The notes under the pieces are model-generated. The model was given only the letters and a program-made list of their open reading frames with translations. It made no database searches and was not told the DNA's origin. The position numbers were made by a program, and so were the translations under genes. A stretch of DNA of 64,000 bases from Pycnococcus provasolii (Eukaryota; Chlorophyta; Pseudoscourfieldiophyceae; Pseudoscourfieldiales; Pycnococcaceae), in contig OW568887.1 of NCBI GenBank assembly GCA_938743325.2, positions 546,503-610,502 on the forward strand, in the 5' to 3' direction. This document shows positions 11,148 through 20,488 of this stretch, in pieces (the first letter of the stretch is position 1; every line of letters starts with the position of its first letter).

Positions 11148-11637
11148 CATATACCGTATCTCGCTATTCAGGAACAACTTCTGGCAGTCATCATTTTGTG
11201 TAAACGTAATTGACTTGTACAGTATTTGGTATGTCAAGGAGGTGTACATATGTGACGTGGAAACAGGTCGTGGAAACTAAGGTAGATTTCTAATATTCTC
11301 GCCAACCCCTAACCCCTAAAGGTAACCCCCTGAGGTAATAATGCCAGCCGATTCTCGCCCTAATAACCCTCGCTACCCCTAAGGTAAGGTAAGCTGCTAA
11401 CCCTAACCCTAATCCTTCGCTCTGTGGTATCCCCTACTCACTCTGTGTCCCCCCAGGGCCCAGGGGGTGCGGTGCCCTCCCTTCCCTCCCCCTTCACTTG
11501 TCATACTCATTCTGCACTCGCTGAATTCACCGTGCGCGCTTGCGTTGCGTCTGCGTCTGCGTCTGCGCTGATCGTGCTCCGGGTACCCGCTTCTTTTTCT
11601 TTCCTTTTATATCTCTTAGGGAGATCTTCTTGTTTTT
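11148..11637. other. Gap with degenerate telomere-like C-rich repeats
   Basis: From about 11300 to 11415 this gap holds several CCCCTAA-like units (CCCCTAACCCCTAAAGGTAA, GCTACCCCTAAGG) and ends in a short CTAACCCTAACCCTAATCC tract (about 11395-11415). It could be a decayed interstitial telomeric site. A TGTACAGTA motif sits at 11217-11225. No coding feature is seen. Confidence 0.4.
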
Positions 11638-11859
11638 ATGATCGACAGCCGCTGCGCGACGCGCGTCGCGACCGGAGCGGCGATCGGCGTGAGCGTGGGA
11701 GGCGCTGTCGGCGCAGTCTACGGGACGTACGAGGCGTTCGCGTACCGCATACCAGGACTGTACAAAGTCAGGCACATTGGAAGGACAACCGTCGGCAGTG
11801 CCGCGCTCTTCGGGCTATTCCTTGGCGCGGGAAGCTTCCTGCACTGCGGACGGTCGTAG
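11638..11859 (+). CDS. ROMO1: ROMO1/Mgr2 homologue, small mitochondrial inner-membrane protein
   Basis: A 73-residue protein with the full family pattern. A short N-terminus with Cys (MIDSRCATRV) is followed by a Gly-rich first membrane helix (TGAAIGVSVGGAVGAVYGTY), a basic loop (RIPGLYKVRHIGRTT) and a second helix (AALFGLFLGAGSFLHCG). Length and the AVGAVYGTY and IGRTT...GLFLGAGS signatures match plant ROMO1-like proteins. Yeast Mgr2, the same family, is a subunit of the TIM23 import complex that controls lateral release; metazoan ROMO1 is also linked to reactive oxygen. The start is a clear ATG at the end of a pyrimidine-rich leader. Confidence 0.92.
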   Translation: MIDSRCATRVATGAAIGVSVGGAVGAVYGTYEAFAYRIPGLYKVRHIGRTTVGSAALFGLFLGAGSFLHCGRS

Positions 11860-12152
11860 CGACCTAAGGATCGCTCATTTCAGTAATGGAACGTGAGTCA
11901 CTTTGTCCAGCGGTCGTACGTTCACACTCATTCATCCCACCCAGCAGGCGCCAAGCAGCAGTGCGTTTGTACGCGGCGCTGGTGATTTCGAAGCCTATAC
12001 ATATTTAGGGCGCTTTGCGTTGGCGCCGTGAGAGCTCCGGTTGCGACTTGTTGTCGTCGTTGTCGTAGTCGCCGTCGCCACCAACGGGTTGCATCAATTG
12101 TGAATTACAGATTTGTTTTTAGGTTGTAGACTCGGTCCTTCACGCACCTCTC

Positions 12153-14546
12153 CTACACAGTGCCGTCCTCGTCCACCTCCACCGACTCAGCAAGGAGCTC
12201 CTCAATCTCATCCTCGTCGCGCTCATCCTGCTGCACCTTCTCAGCGTCGCCTAAGACCTTTGCCACGTCATTTGACGCCATGCGCTGGAAACGGTCAATG
12301 AGCGTCGAAACCTTCGTCGTCAACGGAGTCTCCGCTTTAGCCTTCACGGCCGCTTTCGCCTTGCTTGGAGCTGCGCCTCGCTTCGACGCGCGTTCGGCGC
12401 GAGCGCGTTCTGCCACACGAGCACGCGCAAGCTCCGCCTGTTTTTCGTCAATCAAACGCTCGCGCTCACGTGCGCTTAACGGCCGATCCGGCGAGGCATC
12501 CTCTTCTAAATCAAAGTCTCCATTCTTCATCCGCTCAGCCTCCTTCTCATCCTCCTCAAGGCTGGCGAGCATTTCATCCGTGAGCTTCTCGCGAGTATCA
12601 CGAGCTTTGTCAAGCGCTCGATCGAGCGTGTCCATCGACGCCGATGCACCGAAGCCGAGACGCGCGCGCGTGCTGTACACCTCCAACGAGCCGTGTCCAC
12701 CCGGTCCACCGCACGCGGAGACGGCACCGGTGCGAGCAAGCGAGCCAATCAGAAGCCGCTCAAGCTCAAGCGAGTGCGCGCTTTCGGCGCCAACTTGACT
12801 GTCCGACGCCTCCGCATACCGCGTCTTGTAGTACCGCGGCTGCAATTCCCTCACGAGGTTAGCAGCCGCGCTGTCCGCCGAACTTGCGTCGGACATCGCA
12901 ATCAGCTTCGCACGCGCGCCAAGCGCACCGTCGCGCGTGCCACCGCCGAGGCCGTATGCGCTCACCGTCTCGCACACCTGCAGGGCTGCATAAAGTGCAA
13001 GGAATCCTGCCGAGGGCTCAGCCGCATCGGGAGGCACGGGGAACGGAGGCTTTGTACGCACGAGACGACGACGGTAGCCTCCGAGTAGCTCCTTAGCGTC
13101 CGCGTACGACGACGCCGTGAGCCAGCGAACTTGAATGCCGGCGCGCTCAGCCGCCTTCACGAGCAGGGCATAGTCGGCCGCCGTCGCCCGTGTCACGAGC
13201 AGCACTTCCGCGCCGTCGATCTCCACGTCGGGGAAGAGCTGTCTCAGCTGAGTGTGCGGGCGCTCGACCACCATACTCGCGAAGTGGCGAACCTGCCTAG
13301 CGGAGAGCACGCGCACGTGCGTCTTCGATCCCGCGTACATCGCGCATGTGCCACCAATCGGCGCGCCATTCACGCGCCACACCGCGTCATGCGCGTCGAT
13401 ATCCGCTCCAGACATCGCGCCGAGCAGACGCTCGGACGATCCGACGACGGCGCACGAGCGGAAGATGATTGGCGAGAGAGCGTCATGCGGCGATTCCGGG
13501 AGCAGGGCGCGCTTTTGCGCAAGCTTGGGATCGCCCGCCGCCTTGGCTGACGTCATCTGGCTGACAAGAAGACTCAGAGGCAGATCGAACTGCCCGCCCT
13601 CCTCTTCGGCACTCGGCGCTTCGTCGCGAAGTCGTCTTCGTCGTAGCCGCCGCCGCCGCCGCTCCCCCGCATCCTCGCCTTTGCTCTCACTCTGCTGCTG
13701 CAGCTCCTCCTGTTCCTGCGCTGCTTCCACCGCCGCATCGGACCGCGCAGTCACGGCTCGCACGTTCCTCGCGCCGTCGACGAACACGGGCAGGGAGCCG
13801 AGAGGCAGCGCGGCAGGGTCGCGGTTCGACGGTGTGGTGCAGGCTGCCGCGGCTGCAAGCTGGTCGAGTGGTCTGATTGGTAAGCTCGGACACCGTCTTA
13901 GCTGTTGGTGCGTTCTTCGCAGAGCCTCGAGTCGTCCGTGGTTGGGGCACGTGTTGAACGTCGTTTGTATTCGGTTGTGGTCGCACGAGCACGCGCACCT
14001 CGCGTCTTCGACACTTCCCGCCGCCGCGTCTCGTTCGCAGTCGCACGAGCACTCCATGAGGTGGTGTCTATTTTCTCCGCTAGCCATGCCGGCCATGTCG
14101 GCCGCGACGAGCGTGTCAACATCCTCTTCGAGTCGCGCTTTTCTCGTCGCGCTGCTACTGCTGTCATCCTCCAAGTCGAGGTCATTATCCAAGTTGGTTT
14201 GGCCGACGTCCGCTTCCCATTCTTGCGACGCGATCGCCGCCGCCTTCTGTGAGACGCGCGCTAATATTTGGTCCTTAACCGAGGGCAAGTTTCCAATTCC
14301 AATTCCTCCTTTCGTGTTTTTGTGTTCGAGGAGCGCGGAGGCTTCGAGCAGGAGCTCCTGAGACGGACCGGGCGCCGAGACGGTTTCTCCTCCTGTGCCA
14401 GTGCCTGTGCCCGAGAAGTTTGTGTGATACGGCTTATACACGAGCGTGTATATGACGCAGAGTGTGCACACTAAAAGCAGTGTGTACAGGCCGTCCCGTG
14501 GAACCTGTGGCTGCTGTGAGCGCGCGGAGGCATGGCCCTTCGGCAT
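12153..14546 (-). CDS. GT29 sialyltransferase-like glycosyltransferase, type II membrane protein
   Basis: About 797 residues. An N-terminal signal anchor (LYTLLLVCTLCVIYTLVY, near residues 20-38) suggests a Golgi type II protein. A Cys-rich patch (MECSCDCERD, CACSCDH) lies in the stem. Sialylmotif L is clear near residues 362-395 (CAVVGSSERLLG, then IDAHDAVWRVNGAP). Motif S is near 515-535 (LYAALQVCETVSAYGLGG), and a motif-VS-like HSLELE is near 592. In animals this family transfers sialic acid from CMP-sialic acid. Plants and algae carry GT29 members with uncertain donors (Kdo-like transfer has been described for some), so the substrate is left open. After the catalytic part comes an unusual tail of about 200 charged residues with EDEKEAERM and KAKAAVKAKAET runs. 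Start: first ATG after an in-frame GTG at 14573. Confidence 0.82.
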   Translation of the reverse strand: MPKGHASARSQQPQVPRDGLYTLLLVCTLCVIYTLVYKPYHTNFSGTGTGTGGETVSAPGPSQELLLEASALLEHKNTKGGIGIGNLPSVKDQILARVSQKAAAIASQEWEADVGQTNLDNDLDLEDDSSSSATRKARLEEDVDTLVAADMAGMASGENRHHLMECSCDCERDAAAGSVEDARCACSCDHNRIQTTFNTCPNHGRLEALRRTHQQLRRCPSLPIRPLDQLAAAAACTTPSNRDPAALPLGSLPVFVDGARNVRAVTARSDAAVEAAQEQEELQQQSESKGEDAGERRRRRLRRRRLRDEAPSAEEEGGQFDLPLSLLVSQMTSAKAAGDPKLAQKRALLPESPHDALSPIIFRSCAVVGSSERLLGAMSGADIDAHDAVWRVNGAPIGGTCAMYAGSKTHVRVLSARQVRHFASMVVERPHTQLRQLFPDVEIDGAEVLLVTRATAADYALLVKAAERAGIQVRWLTASSYADAKELLGGYRRRLVRTKPPFPVPPDAAEPSAGFLALYAALQVCETVSAYGLGGGTRDGALGARAKLIAMSDASSADSAAANLVRELQPRYYKTRYAEASDSQVGAESAHSLELERLLIGSLARTGAVSACGGPGGHGSLEVYSTRARLGFGASASMDTLDRALDKARDTREKLTDEMLASLEEDEKEAERMKNGDFDLEEDASPDRPLSARERERLIDEKQAELARARVAERARAERASKRGAAPSKAKAAVKAKAETPLTTKVSTLIDRFQRMASNDVAKVLGDAEKVQQDERDEDEIEELLAESVEVDEDGTV

Positions 14547-15933
14547 GACAGAGAGCAGGACAAGGATCTGCACAGCACAGGTAAACCTTTAACTTACGGC
14601 GAGAGGAGAGTGCTGGAACCCAACTTCACTCCAGGGCGAGGGGGCGACGACGACGACAACACGAACACGCGGCCTTGCATGAATCACCAAACGTCGGCCT
14701 TACAGTAACCCCGAAACTCATTCGTTACCTCATTCGTTTCGGGGTTCGGGCTGTACAGGAAGGTCAGACGAGAGGTTAAGACGAGGGAGGAGACGAGGGG
14801 GCACGTCGAGGGGGCCCACCTAAGTTTAGGTGAGGGGACGGTCACCTATCGTAAAGTTTAGTACTACTGTAGGGCGAGGAGTCCGGAGGGCGGAGGCCAA
14901 GGTCGAGGTGAGCAAGGTGGGATCCCCCCCCTTAGCACCAAGGTTGTGGAGAGCTAAGGTTGCGGGAATACCAGGTACAGTAGGCCTTCCTAGGGACTAC
15001 CTTTAGGGAGGTACAGTAAACGGCCTTCTCGCAAACGAAAGGGTCTCGGAGAAAACGATCGATGGCTTGGGACAGGTCAGGTGTCAGGCATCAGGGGGAA
15101 TCAGGAGGTGAGGTGAGCCTCGGAGGGTAGGGTCTCTCTCGCCTCTTCCTTCCTCTTCCTCTTCCTCTTACCGGTTGGTACGATAGACTAGTTACCCTCC
15201 TTGTCCTTGTCCTTGTCTCGGCTCTTTCCTTTCCTTTGCTTTGCTTTGCTTTGCTTTGGGCTGTTGGATTGTCTCGCCAAACCTCCCCTCCCGTCAGCCC
15301 GTCGCCGACAACTCCCACTTCCTCTCTGAGGGAGGGAGGGAGGAAAGGCTCGGAGGCTCAGCTCAGCTCAGCTCAGCTCAGCTCAAGCTCGTACGTCGCA
15401 GTTCGTGGCGTCTCGGTCTGGGAGACACTCCTCTTCTCCAACGCCACGCAACGCACGCCATACATATTGGCCACTCACTCTCTTGTGAACTTCTTGTGCG
15501 GTTGCTTGTGCGGTTGCTTGTGTCTCTTGAGAGAAAGAAAGAAGGAAGGAAGGAAGGACGGCGTTTTCTCCCTTTTTTTTTCTTCTGGCTTTTGGCTTTA
15601 AGATCGCTCGATAACTATTTAGCGTCAAGTGTCTCGTGGTTCTTCCTTGGTTTCATTTGCGCCGTGCTTCTTCACCTGGCATACCGTAAGCAACTGCAGG
15701 AAAGGGAGCCATTTCATCTTTGGCATTTCATTGCGCACTCGTAAGTAAAAGGCCGTCACCTGAGCCTTGAGCCCGCAAGCAGCGCGTTAAAACGCAAGTG
15801 CTGCAAGTCACAGTACACTCCAGTTTCAGTTTTATAACAGAGTGGCTGAGTGCAATAAGTGCCTGCTAAGTCAATTAGTTAGCGCACTTGTTGTACAGTC
15901 GGCACAACAGGCAAAATTCCAACGGGTGCAATA
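14547..15933. other. 1.4-kb gap with hairpin and simple repeats, 5' of the K+ channel gene
   Basis: A divergent intergenic stretch. It carries an 11-bp perfect stem (AACCCCGAAAC 14707-14717, GTTTCGGGGTT 14736-14746), repeated TACAGTA motifs (14701, about 14978, about 15012), a (TTTGC)n run near 15235-15258, a (GCTCA)n run near 15355-15385 and a (GAAG/GAAAG)n run near 15535-15560. Open frames across 15236-15744 lack any ATG and are dominated by these repeats, so no gene is called. Confidence 0.4.
14707..14746. repeat. Inverted repeat, 11-bp stem with AACCCCGAAAC core
   Basis: AACCCCGAAAC at 14707-14717 is matched by its exact reverse complement at 14736-14746 around an 18-base loop that itself repeats CATTCGTT. 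The core is the same motif that recurs upstream of other genes in the window. Confidence 0.6.
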
Positions 15934-17451
15934 ATGGCTAGCAGCGTGCTGGCTGCGGCTGGCAGCCAGCCGCAGCAAACTTTCCTTCCACCAAACACAG
16001 GTGACTATGAAATCTTCTTCTCGGTGGGTTCCGTCACGCGGCGCGTCTTCTTCAACGGCACCACGATGGGCGACGTCGAACACGCCTGCATGGCTGCGTA
16101 CGGAATCAAGAACATTCCGCTCGCGAAAGACCGATCCGTCTTCCGCGTACGAACCGCAGTTGGGAAGAACAACAACCCGCTGACCATCCCCTTTCTGGCC
16201 CTGTCCCAGCTGTCGCCAGGATGCGTGCTGGACGTCGACGACCCTGTGCTGCGTGCAGCTTGCCGGCTAAACGCGTGGCGTGAGCCCATACCCAAGCGCG
16301 AGCAGGCACCGTCGATAGCCGCACTGATGGCGGCGCGTCGCTTCGGCGCGCGCGTGCGCAAGCAGGTTGAGAAGAAGCGGACGAAGCTTGAAATCTTGCG
16401 CAGGTCGATGGACAAGCTGTTGAACGAACCGGGAAGCTCCAAGGGCGCCATGACCCTGGCGTGCTTCATCTTGTTTCTGATCGTCGTGTCCACGGTCAAC
16501 TTCTGCGTCGACACGCTGCCAAACGTTTACAAAGCCGACTTGGGAAACGACGCGATGAGCCAGATGTTCGGCCAGCCGACTGCCACCGTGGAGACGATCT
16601 GTATCGCGTGCTTCACGATTGAGTTCTGCCTTCGGCTCGGTATCGCGAAGAAGCGCATTCAGTTTATGCGGGACACGCTGAACTTGATCGACCTCGTCGC
16701 CATCGTGCCGTTTTACGTCGAGCTGATCATCGCCGGTGTGGAGGTGCCGGGCTTGAGTGTGCTCCGTGTGATGCGCCTTGCGCGTGTTTTCCGCCTGTTC
16801 AAGGTTTCGAAGGGCTCCATCACAGTGCTGACGCGCACGATGAGCAAGTCCGCGAAGCCGCTGTACATGCTCGTGTTCCTCACAATGATCGCGACGGTGC
16901 TGTTCGCGAGCATCCTGTACTACGTCGAGCGCGGCACGTACGACGAGCAGACGGGCGTGTGGATTCGCGTCGTGGGACATCGGTGCGAAGTGAAGTGCCA
17001 GAAAGCTGGCTACCCCGCGGGTTGCGTGCCAGGCGCAGACAAGGTGGAGGTGCAGTGGGCAGACCACTGCCCTAAGGGCTGCCTGAACGAGTGCACGGAC
17101 ATATTCGAGCAGAGCCCGTTCGAGTCCATCCCGCAGAGCGCGTGGTGGAGCCTCGTGACGATGACGACGCTCGGTTACGGCGACATGTTCCCCGTGAGCG
17201 TCCTCGGAAAGTTCCTCGGCATGGTGACGGTGATGACAGGAATCCTCGTGATTGCGCTTCCCATCACCGTGGTTGGAAGCAACTTCAACTCGGTGTACTC
17301 ACGCGAGGGCGAGGCTCTCGACATCACGCGCGAGCTGCCAGGCGCGGAGACGTTGGTCTGGCAAGGTTCGTCTGATTCCTCGGACGGCGAGGAGAAAATG
17401 CAGAAACGGCTAAGGAAGCGCACAGTGCGGAGACGGCGAGGCGCGCTTTAG
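15934..17451 (+). CDS. Voltage-gated K+ channel (Kv type, six transmembrane segments)
   Basis: About 505 residues. S1 is near 171-195 (ACFILFLIVVSTVNFCVDTL). S2-S3 contain TICIACFTIEFCLRLG and DTLNLIDLVAIVPFYVELI. S4 has regularly spaced Arg (LSVLRVMRLARVFRLFKVSK). S5 is MLVFLTMIATVLFASILYYV. The pore helix and filter read WWSLVTMTTLGYGDMFPVS, with TLGYGD as the K+ selectivity filter. S6 has the gating hinge GILVIALPITVVGSNFNSVY. The S5-pore turret is unusually long with six or more Cys. The first 130 residues form a folded-looking domain (RRVFFNGTTMGDVEHACMAA) at the place of the animal T1 domain; I cannot match it to T1. The ATG at 15934 is the only reasonable start. Confidence 0.92.
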   Translation: MASSVLAAAGSQPQQTFLPPNTGDYEIFFSVGSVTRRVFFNGTTMGDVEHACMAAYGIKNIPLAKDRSVFRVRTAVGKNNNPLTIPFLALSQLSPGCVLDVDDPVLRAACRLNAWREPIPKREQAPSIAALMAARRFGARVRKQVEKKRTKLEILRRSMDKLLNEPGSSKGAMTLACFILFLIVVSTVNFCVDTLPNVYKADLGNDAMSQMFGQPTATVETICIACFTIEFCLRLGIAKKRIQFMRDTLNLIDLVAIVPFYVELIIAGVEVPGLSVLRVMRLARVFRLFKVSKGSITVLTRTMSKSAKPLYMLVFLTMIATVLFASILYYVERGTYDEQTGVWIRVVGHRCEVKCQKAGYPAGCVPGADKVEVQWADHCPKGCLNECTDIFEQSPFESIPQSAWWSLVTMTTLGYGDMFPVSVLGKFLGMVTVMTGILVIALPITVVGSNFNSVYSREGEALDITRELPGAETLVWQGSSDSSDGEEKMQKRLRKRTVRRRRGAL

Positions 17452-17618
17452 AACATGACCACCACGACCACGACGTCGCTACGACCACCCTAATATTTAC
17501 TGTAACGGTGGTTTTCCATCCATATCACTACTTTACAAATTTGTACACTTACAGTACAGTATGAGAGAGAGAAAGAAAATGAATAAAGTACGCATGAGGA
17601 AACGAACACACACGGCTT

Positions 17619-18410
17619 TCACTTCTTTTGTACGTAGTGCCGCCGCGGAACGGCAGTCATCAACGCGTCTTGCCAAGGCAAGCCTGAAGCACGTAAGGCG
17701 ACCGCTTCCATGGTGGCGTTTATTGTGAGTATTTTCGTTCGGCATGCGGGCAGGTGCTCGTCGAGTGGAAGACGTCGTGCTGGCCATCCAAGTTCCTTCG
17801 CACGACTCAGCGTTGCGCGAGGCCGCAGCCCGGAGTTTTCGCTCAGCCCACCAAGGACGAATGACGTCGCCGTTATATTTGTGTCGTCAGCTGGTGCGAG
17901 AGATTGGGGTGCATCCGGACTCATCACGATTGGCAGAAGCAGTGAAGAACTGCATTCTTCTTCTTCTTCTTCTTCTTCGTCGTCGTCGTCGTTGTCGTCG
18001 TTGTCGTTGTCGTCGTGAAGCACGCCTGCTGGCTCGGCGTCGCTCGTGTCGAGAGGCCGTCTGTGAAGAGCACAATCCCACCTCTTCCACGCGTCTCCAA
18101 ACAACTCGTCAGAAAGCCGTTCGTGTCGTTCGGACCACCCGAAGACGTGCAAGTCTGCGTCGTATCTGCGCGATACGCCGACGCACTGCCTCACTTGCTT
18201 GAGGACACCGTACACATCGCGGGCGTCTGTTAGGGAGAACGAGCAGTCGAGCGCGAAGCGCAGAGTGGCGTTGGTTTGCTGCGGCGACGAAGTGAGCGTG
18301 TGAGCACGTGCTGGCGCCAGGGGTCGCTGAGCACGGCCGGGGTCGCTGACGTGGCGGAGCGAACCAAAGCCGCCGACGCCGCCGACGCACACGGATGAGC
18401 AGGGGGCCAT
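17619..18410 (-). CDS. Trm10-like SPOUT tRNA (m1G9/m1A9) methyltransferase with acidic insert
   Basis: About 263 residues. The start matches Trm10 (RFALDCSFSLTDARDVYGVLKQVRQC). The second half carries the SPOUT knot signatures: LPIVMSPDAPQSL, TSFVLGGLSENSGLRP, SRAKELGWPARRLPLDEHLP, KILTINATMEAV and GLPWQDALMTAVPRR. The family methylates purine 9 of tRNAs. Two oddities: the usual GGLVDHN/GGLVDRN segment reads GGLSENS, with Glu instead of the conserved Asp implicated in catalysis; and a run of about 20 Asp/Glu (17955-18017) is inserted between the two halves. Length is below plant homologues, mainly because the N-terminal basic region is nearly absent. It is convergent with the K+ channel gene, with 167 bases between stops. 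Confidence 0.75.
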   Translation of the reverse strand: MAPCSSVCVGGVGGFGSLRHVSDPGRAQRPLAPARAHTLTSSPQQTNATLRFALDCSFSLTDARDVYGVLKQVRQCVGVSRRYDADLHVFGWSERHERLSDELFGDAWKRWDCALHRRPLDTSDAEPAGVLHDDNDNDDNDDDDEEEEEEEECSSSLLLPIVMSPDAPQSLAPADDTNITATSFVLGGLSENSGLRPRATLSRAKELGWPARRLPLDEHLPACRTKILTINATMEAVALRASGLPWQDALMTAVPRRHYVQKK

Positions 18411-18872
18411 TTGGAGTGGATGTCTTGTCGAAAGGGAACGACGGAACGGAACAGAACAGAAGGGGGAAGGAACAGTTTCAGTTGGGGGTTTGGATAGTCT
18501 AGGGGGTTTGTTTGGGTGGGACCTTTGCTTTCGGTGGGGTTCCCTCCATTGTATTGTGTGTGACCAGAATTCTCACCGTCACAAACAACAAACAACAACG
18601 TGACTGTGACTGTGATTGTCACCATCATGTAAAGGTACTTTCTTTTTCTTTTTCTTTTTATGTAAATCGTGTTTGTAAAAAAGAATGAAATGAATCCCAC
18701 ACCGCACTATCCATACCCTTCCAATCCCATAGACTACCTGATAACCTCCAACCTGATTCGGGCCTGACTCAACGACGTGGTGACGCGATCTCGAGTAAAA
18801 TCACCGCAATCACGAACCGCCACGAACCGCAGCCTTCCCCCCATTTGTTTTTTTTTCCATTGCAACATTCTT
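18411..18872. other. Gap between Trm10-like gene start and downstream gene end
   Basis: Probable promoter of the Trm10-like gene (which reads leftward). It contains G-rich stretches (GTTGGGGGTTTGG, CTAGGGGGTTTG near 18480-18515) and a (TGACTG)n-like run near 18600-18620. No coding feature seen. Confidence 0.3.
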
Positions 18873-20488
18873 TCATGGCTGCGACGACTGAGCGCTTTTC
18901 TGCGCAGCTTCCGTCACCAGCGACGCCGCCTTTTGGAATGCCGGCGACTCCTTCATAGCCTGGTACTGACCAAAGGCTTTCTGCGCCGTGGGGCTGGCGT
19001 TGATTCGCTTGCGGATCTCCGAGCTCACCTTCTGGAACTGCTCCGATGAAGCCACCTTCGCCTCCACCTCCTTCGCCACGTCAGCAGCCGTCTTGGCCGC
19101 CTCAACTGCCGCCTTGGCGCCCTGCTGTGCAAGATTTTCCGCCGTGTTGTATGCCGTGGACATCGAGTCTCCGAGCGCGGCGTTCATCGCGCCGTAGTTG
19201 TGGAGCGCCTGCTTGCCCGCCTGCACGGGATTGAGCGGAACACCAACGGACAGACCCTTGGGCGTCGCCTTGGCGGACACCTTGGGCAAAGCCTTGGATG
19301 GTATGACACCTGGCGTGGCGAGCGTCTGCTGAAGAAGTTCGAGCGGAGTGAGGGCGGGGTTTGCTCCAGGCGCGGGTCCCGTAAGCTGCGGGGCGACAGC
19401 CGGGTCCGTCGGAATCACCTGCGTGGGAAGGGGCGTCGGCTGAGCACCGAAGCCAGGTCCACCTCCCTCCCTGCTCTGCGGGAGAACGCCCTCCGCCTCG
19501 CGCTCCGGCGCCGAGAGCTCGGCGCCATCCGGCCCGAAGCTCACGCCAACCTGCTCCGACTCTCGGTCACTTGCACCCTCGAACTCGATGTTCTCCTCCT
19601 GCGCGGTGGCGATGGCTGTCTGCACGTCCGGTGCGCGTAGAGCAGGCGCGAGGAACGGTGCGTTCGTCGCGATGAACTCGTTGAACCACGTCGCCCACGG
19701 CGTCTCGAAGCGAATCCAAGACGCGGAGCCGAGCGTGTTCACCTCACCGAAGCGCACGATACACTTGATCGGCTTCCAGTCAGGAGCCTGCAGGTGTCCA
19801 GACTTGAAGACTGGCGCAGAGTACTTCCAGGTCTTGCCACGGCATCCAGCAATGGCATCCTCATCGAGGAAGTACTCGGTCGCGATGCCAAAACTGTTTG
19901 GTACGCTTGAGAATTTCTTCTCCTTGATCTTGTTTGGCACCTCGACAAGCTTCGTCGTGTTCGACCATTTCTTCCACTCGCACGCGTATGCGCTGAACTT
20001 CCACTTCGCACCCTTCCACTGCGCCGGCGCGATGTATGCGTGACGCCAGTATCCTCCGCTGAATGGCGTGGGACAGTCAGAGGTGTCGATAAAGTTTTGC
20101 CCTGTTGTTTTTGTTTTTGTTTATTGAGGTGGAGTGGTGGGGAATCAGTGAGTTTGTGTTTGTCGTGGTTGAACAACAATGACACGACGACGTGAGGAAG
20201 ACAAAGCAACGTACACGACGTTGGAACGTTGGTTCCAAAGTTGGCGAGCAGTTCTTCGACCCCCGCGGCGTCCTGTTCGAGCTGCTCCAGGATGTCGCTG
20301 GGCACTTCCGTCTCCGGTCCCTCCGGTCCGGTGGGCGCTTCCGCCTGCTCAATGATGGCAGGTGAGTCCGCCAGCTGCTCGATGTCCTGCGCGCTCGCGA
20401 GAAGGATTCCCGAGTTCCAAGTCGTCGTCGTCGTTCCAACAGCGGCAGCGAGCATGCACCACGTGGCGGTGACTGTCGCGAACGCCAT
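18873..20488 (-). CDS. Secreted protein of unknown function with Trp-rich domain and helical C-terminus
   Basis: Two exons, 20488-20215 and 20101-18873. The 113-base intron has donor GTACGT and acceptor AACAG and makes a split TGG codon, giving about 500 residues. A cleavable signal peptide is likely (MAFATVTATWCMLAAAVG). An acidic segment follows (DIEQLADSPAIIEQAE). A compact domain then spans about 90-220 with regularly spaced Trp and Tyr (SGGYWRHAYIAPAQWKGAKW, YACEWKKWSNTTK, GKTWKYSAPVFKSG, PWATWFNEFIA) and a few Cys. It might be a beta-rich binding module, but I do not recognise it. The middle is Pro/Gly-rich. The end is Ala/Lys/Glu-rich and probably alpha-helical (NLAQQGAKAAVEAAKTAADV). 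Start: ATG 20488; the frame is open to a TTG at 20548 that would bury the signal peptide. Confidence 0.7.

Noticed and set aside
15236-15744. Open frames with Leu/Phe-rich and Lys-rich content
   Set aside because: They start on TTG, contain no ATG and are built largely from TTTGC, GCTCA and GAAGG simple repeats.
16267-17067. Antisense frame within the K+ channel gene
   Set aside because: Shadow of a conserved gene, rich in His/Arg/Gln, with no domain.
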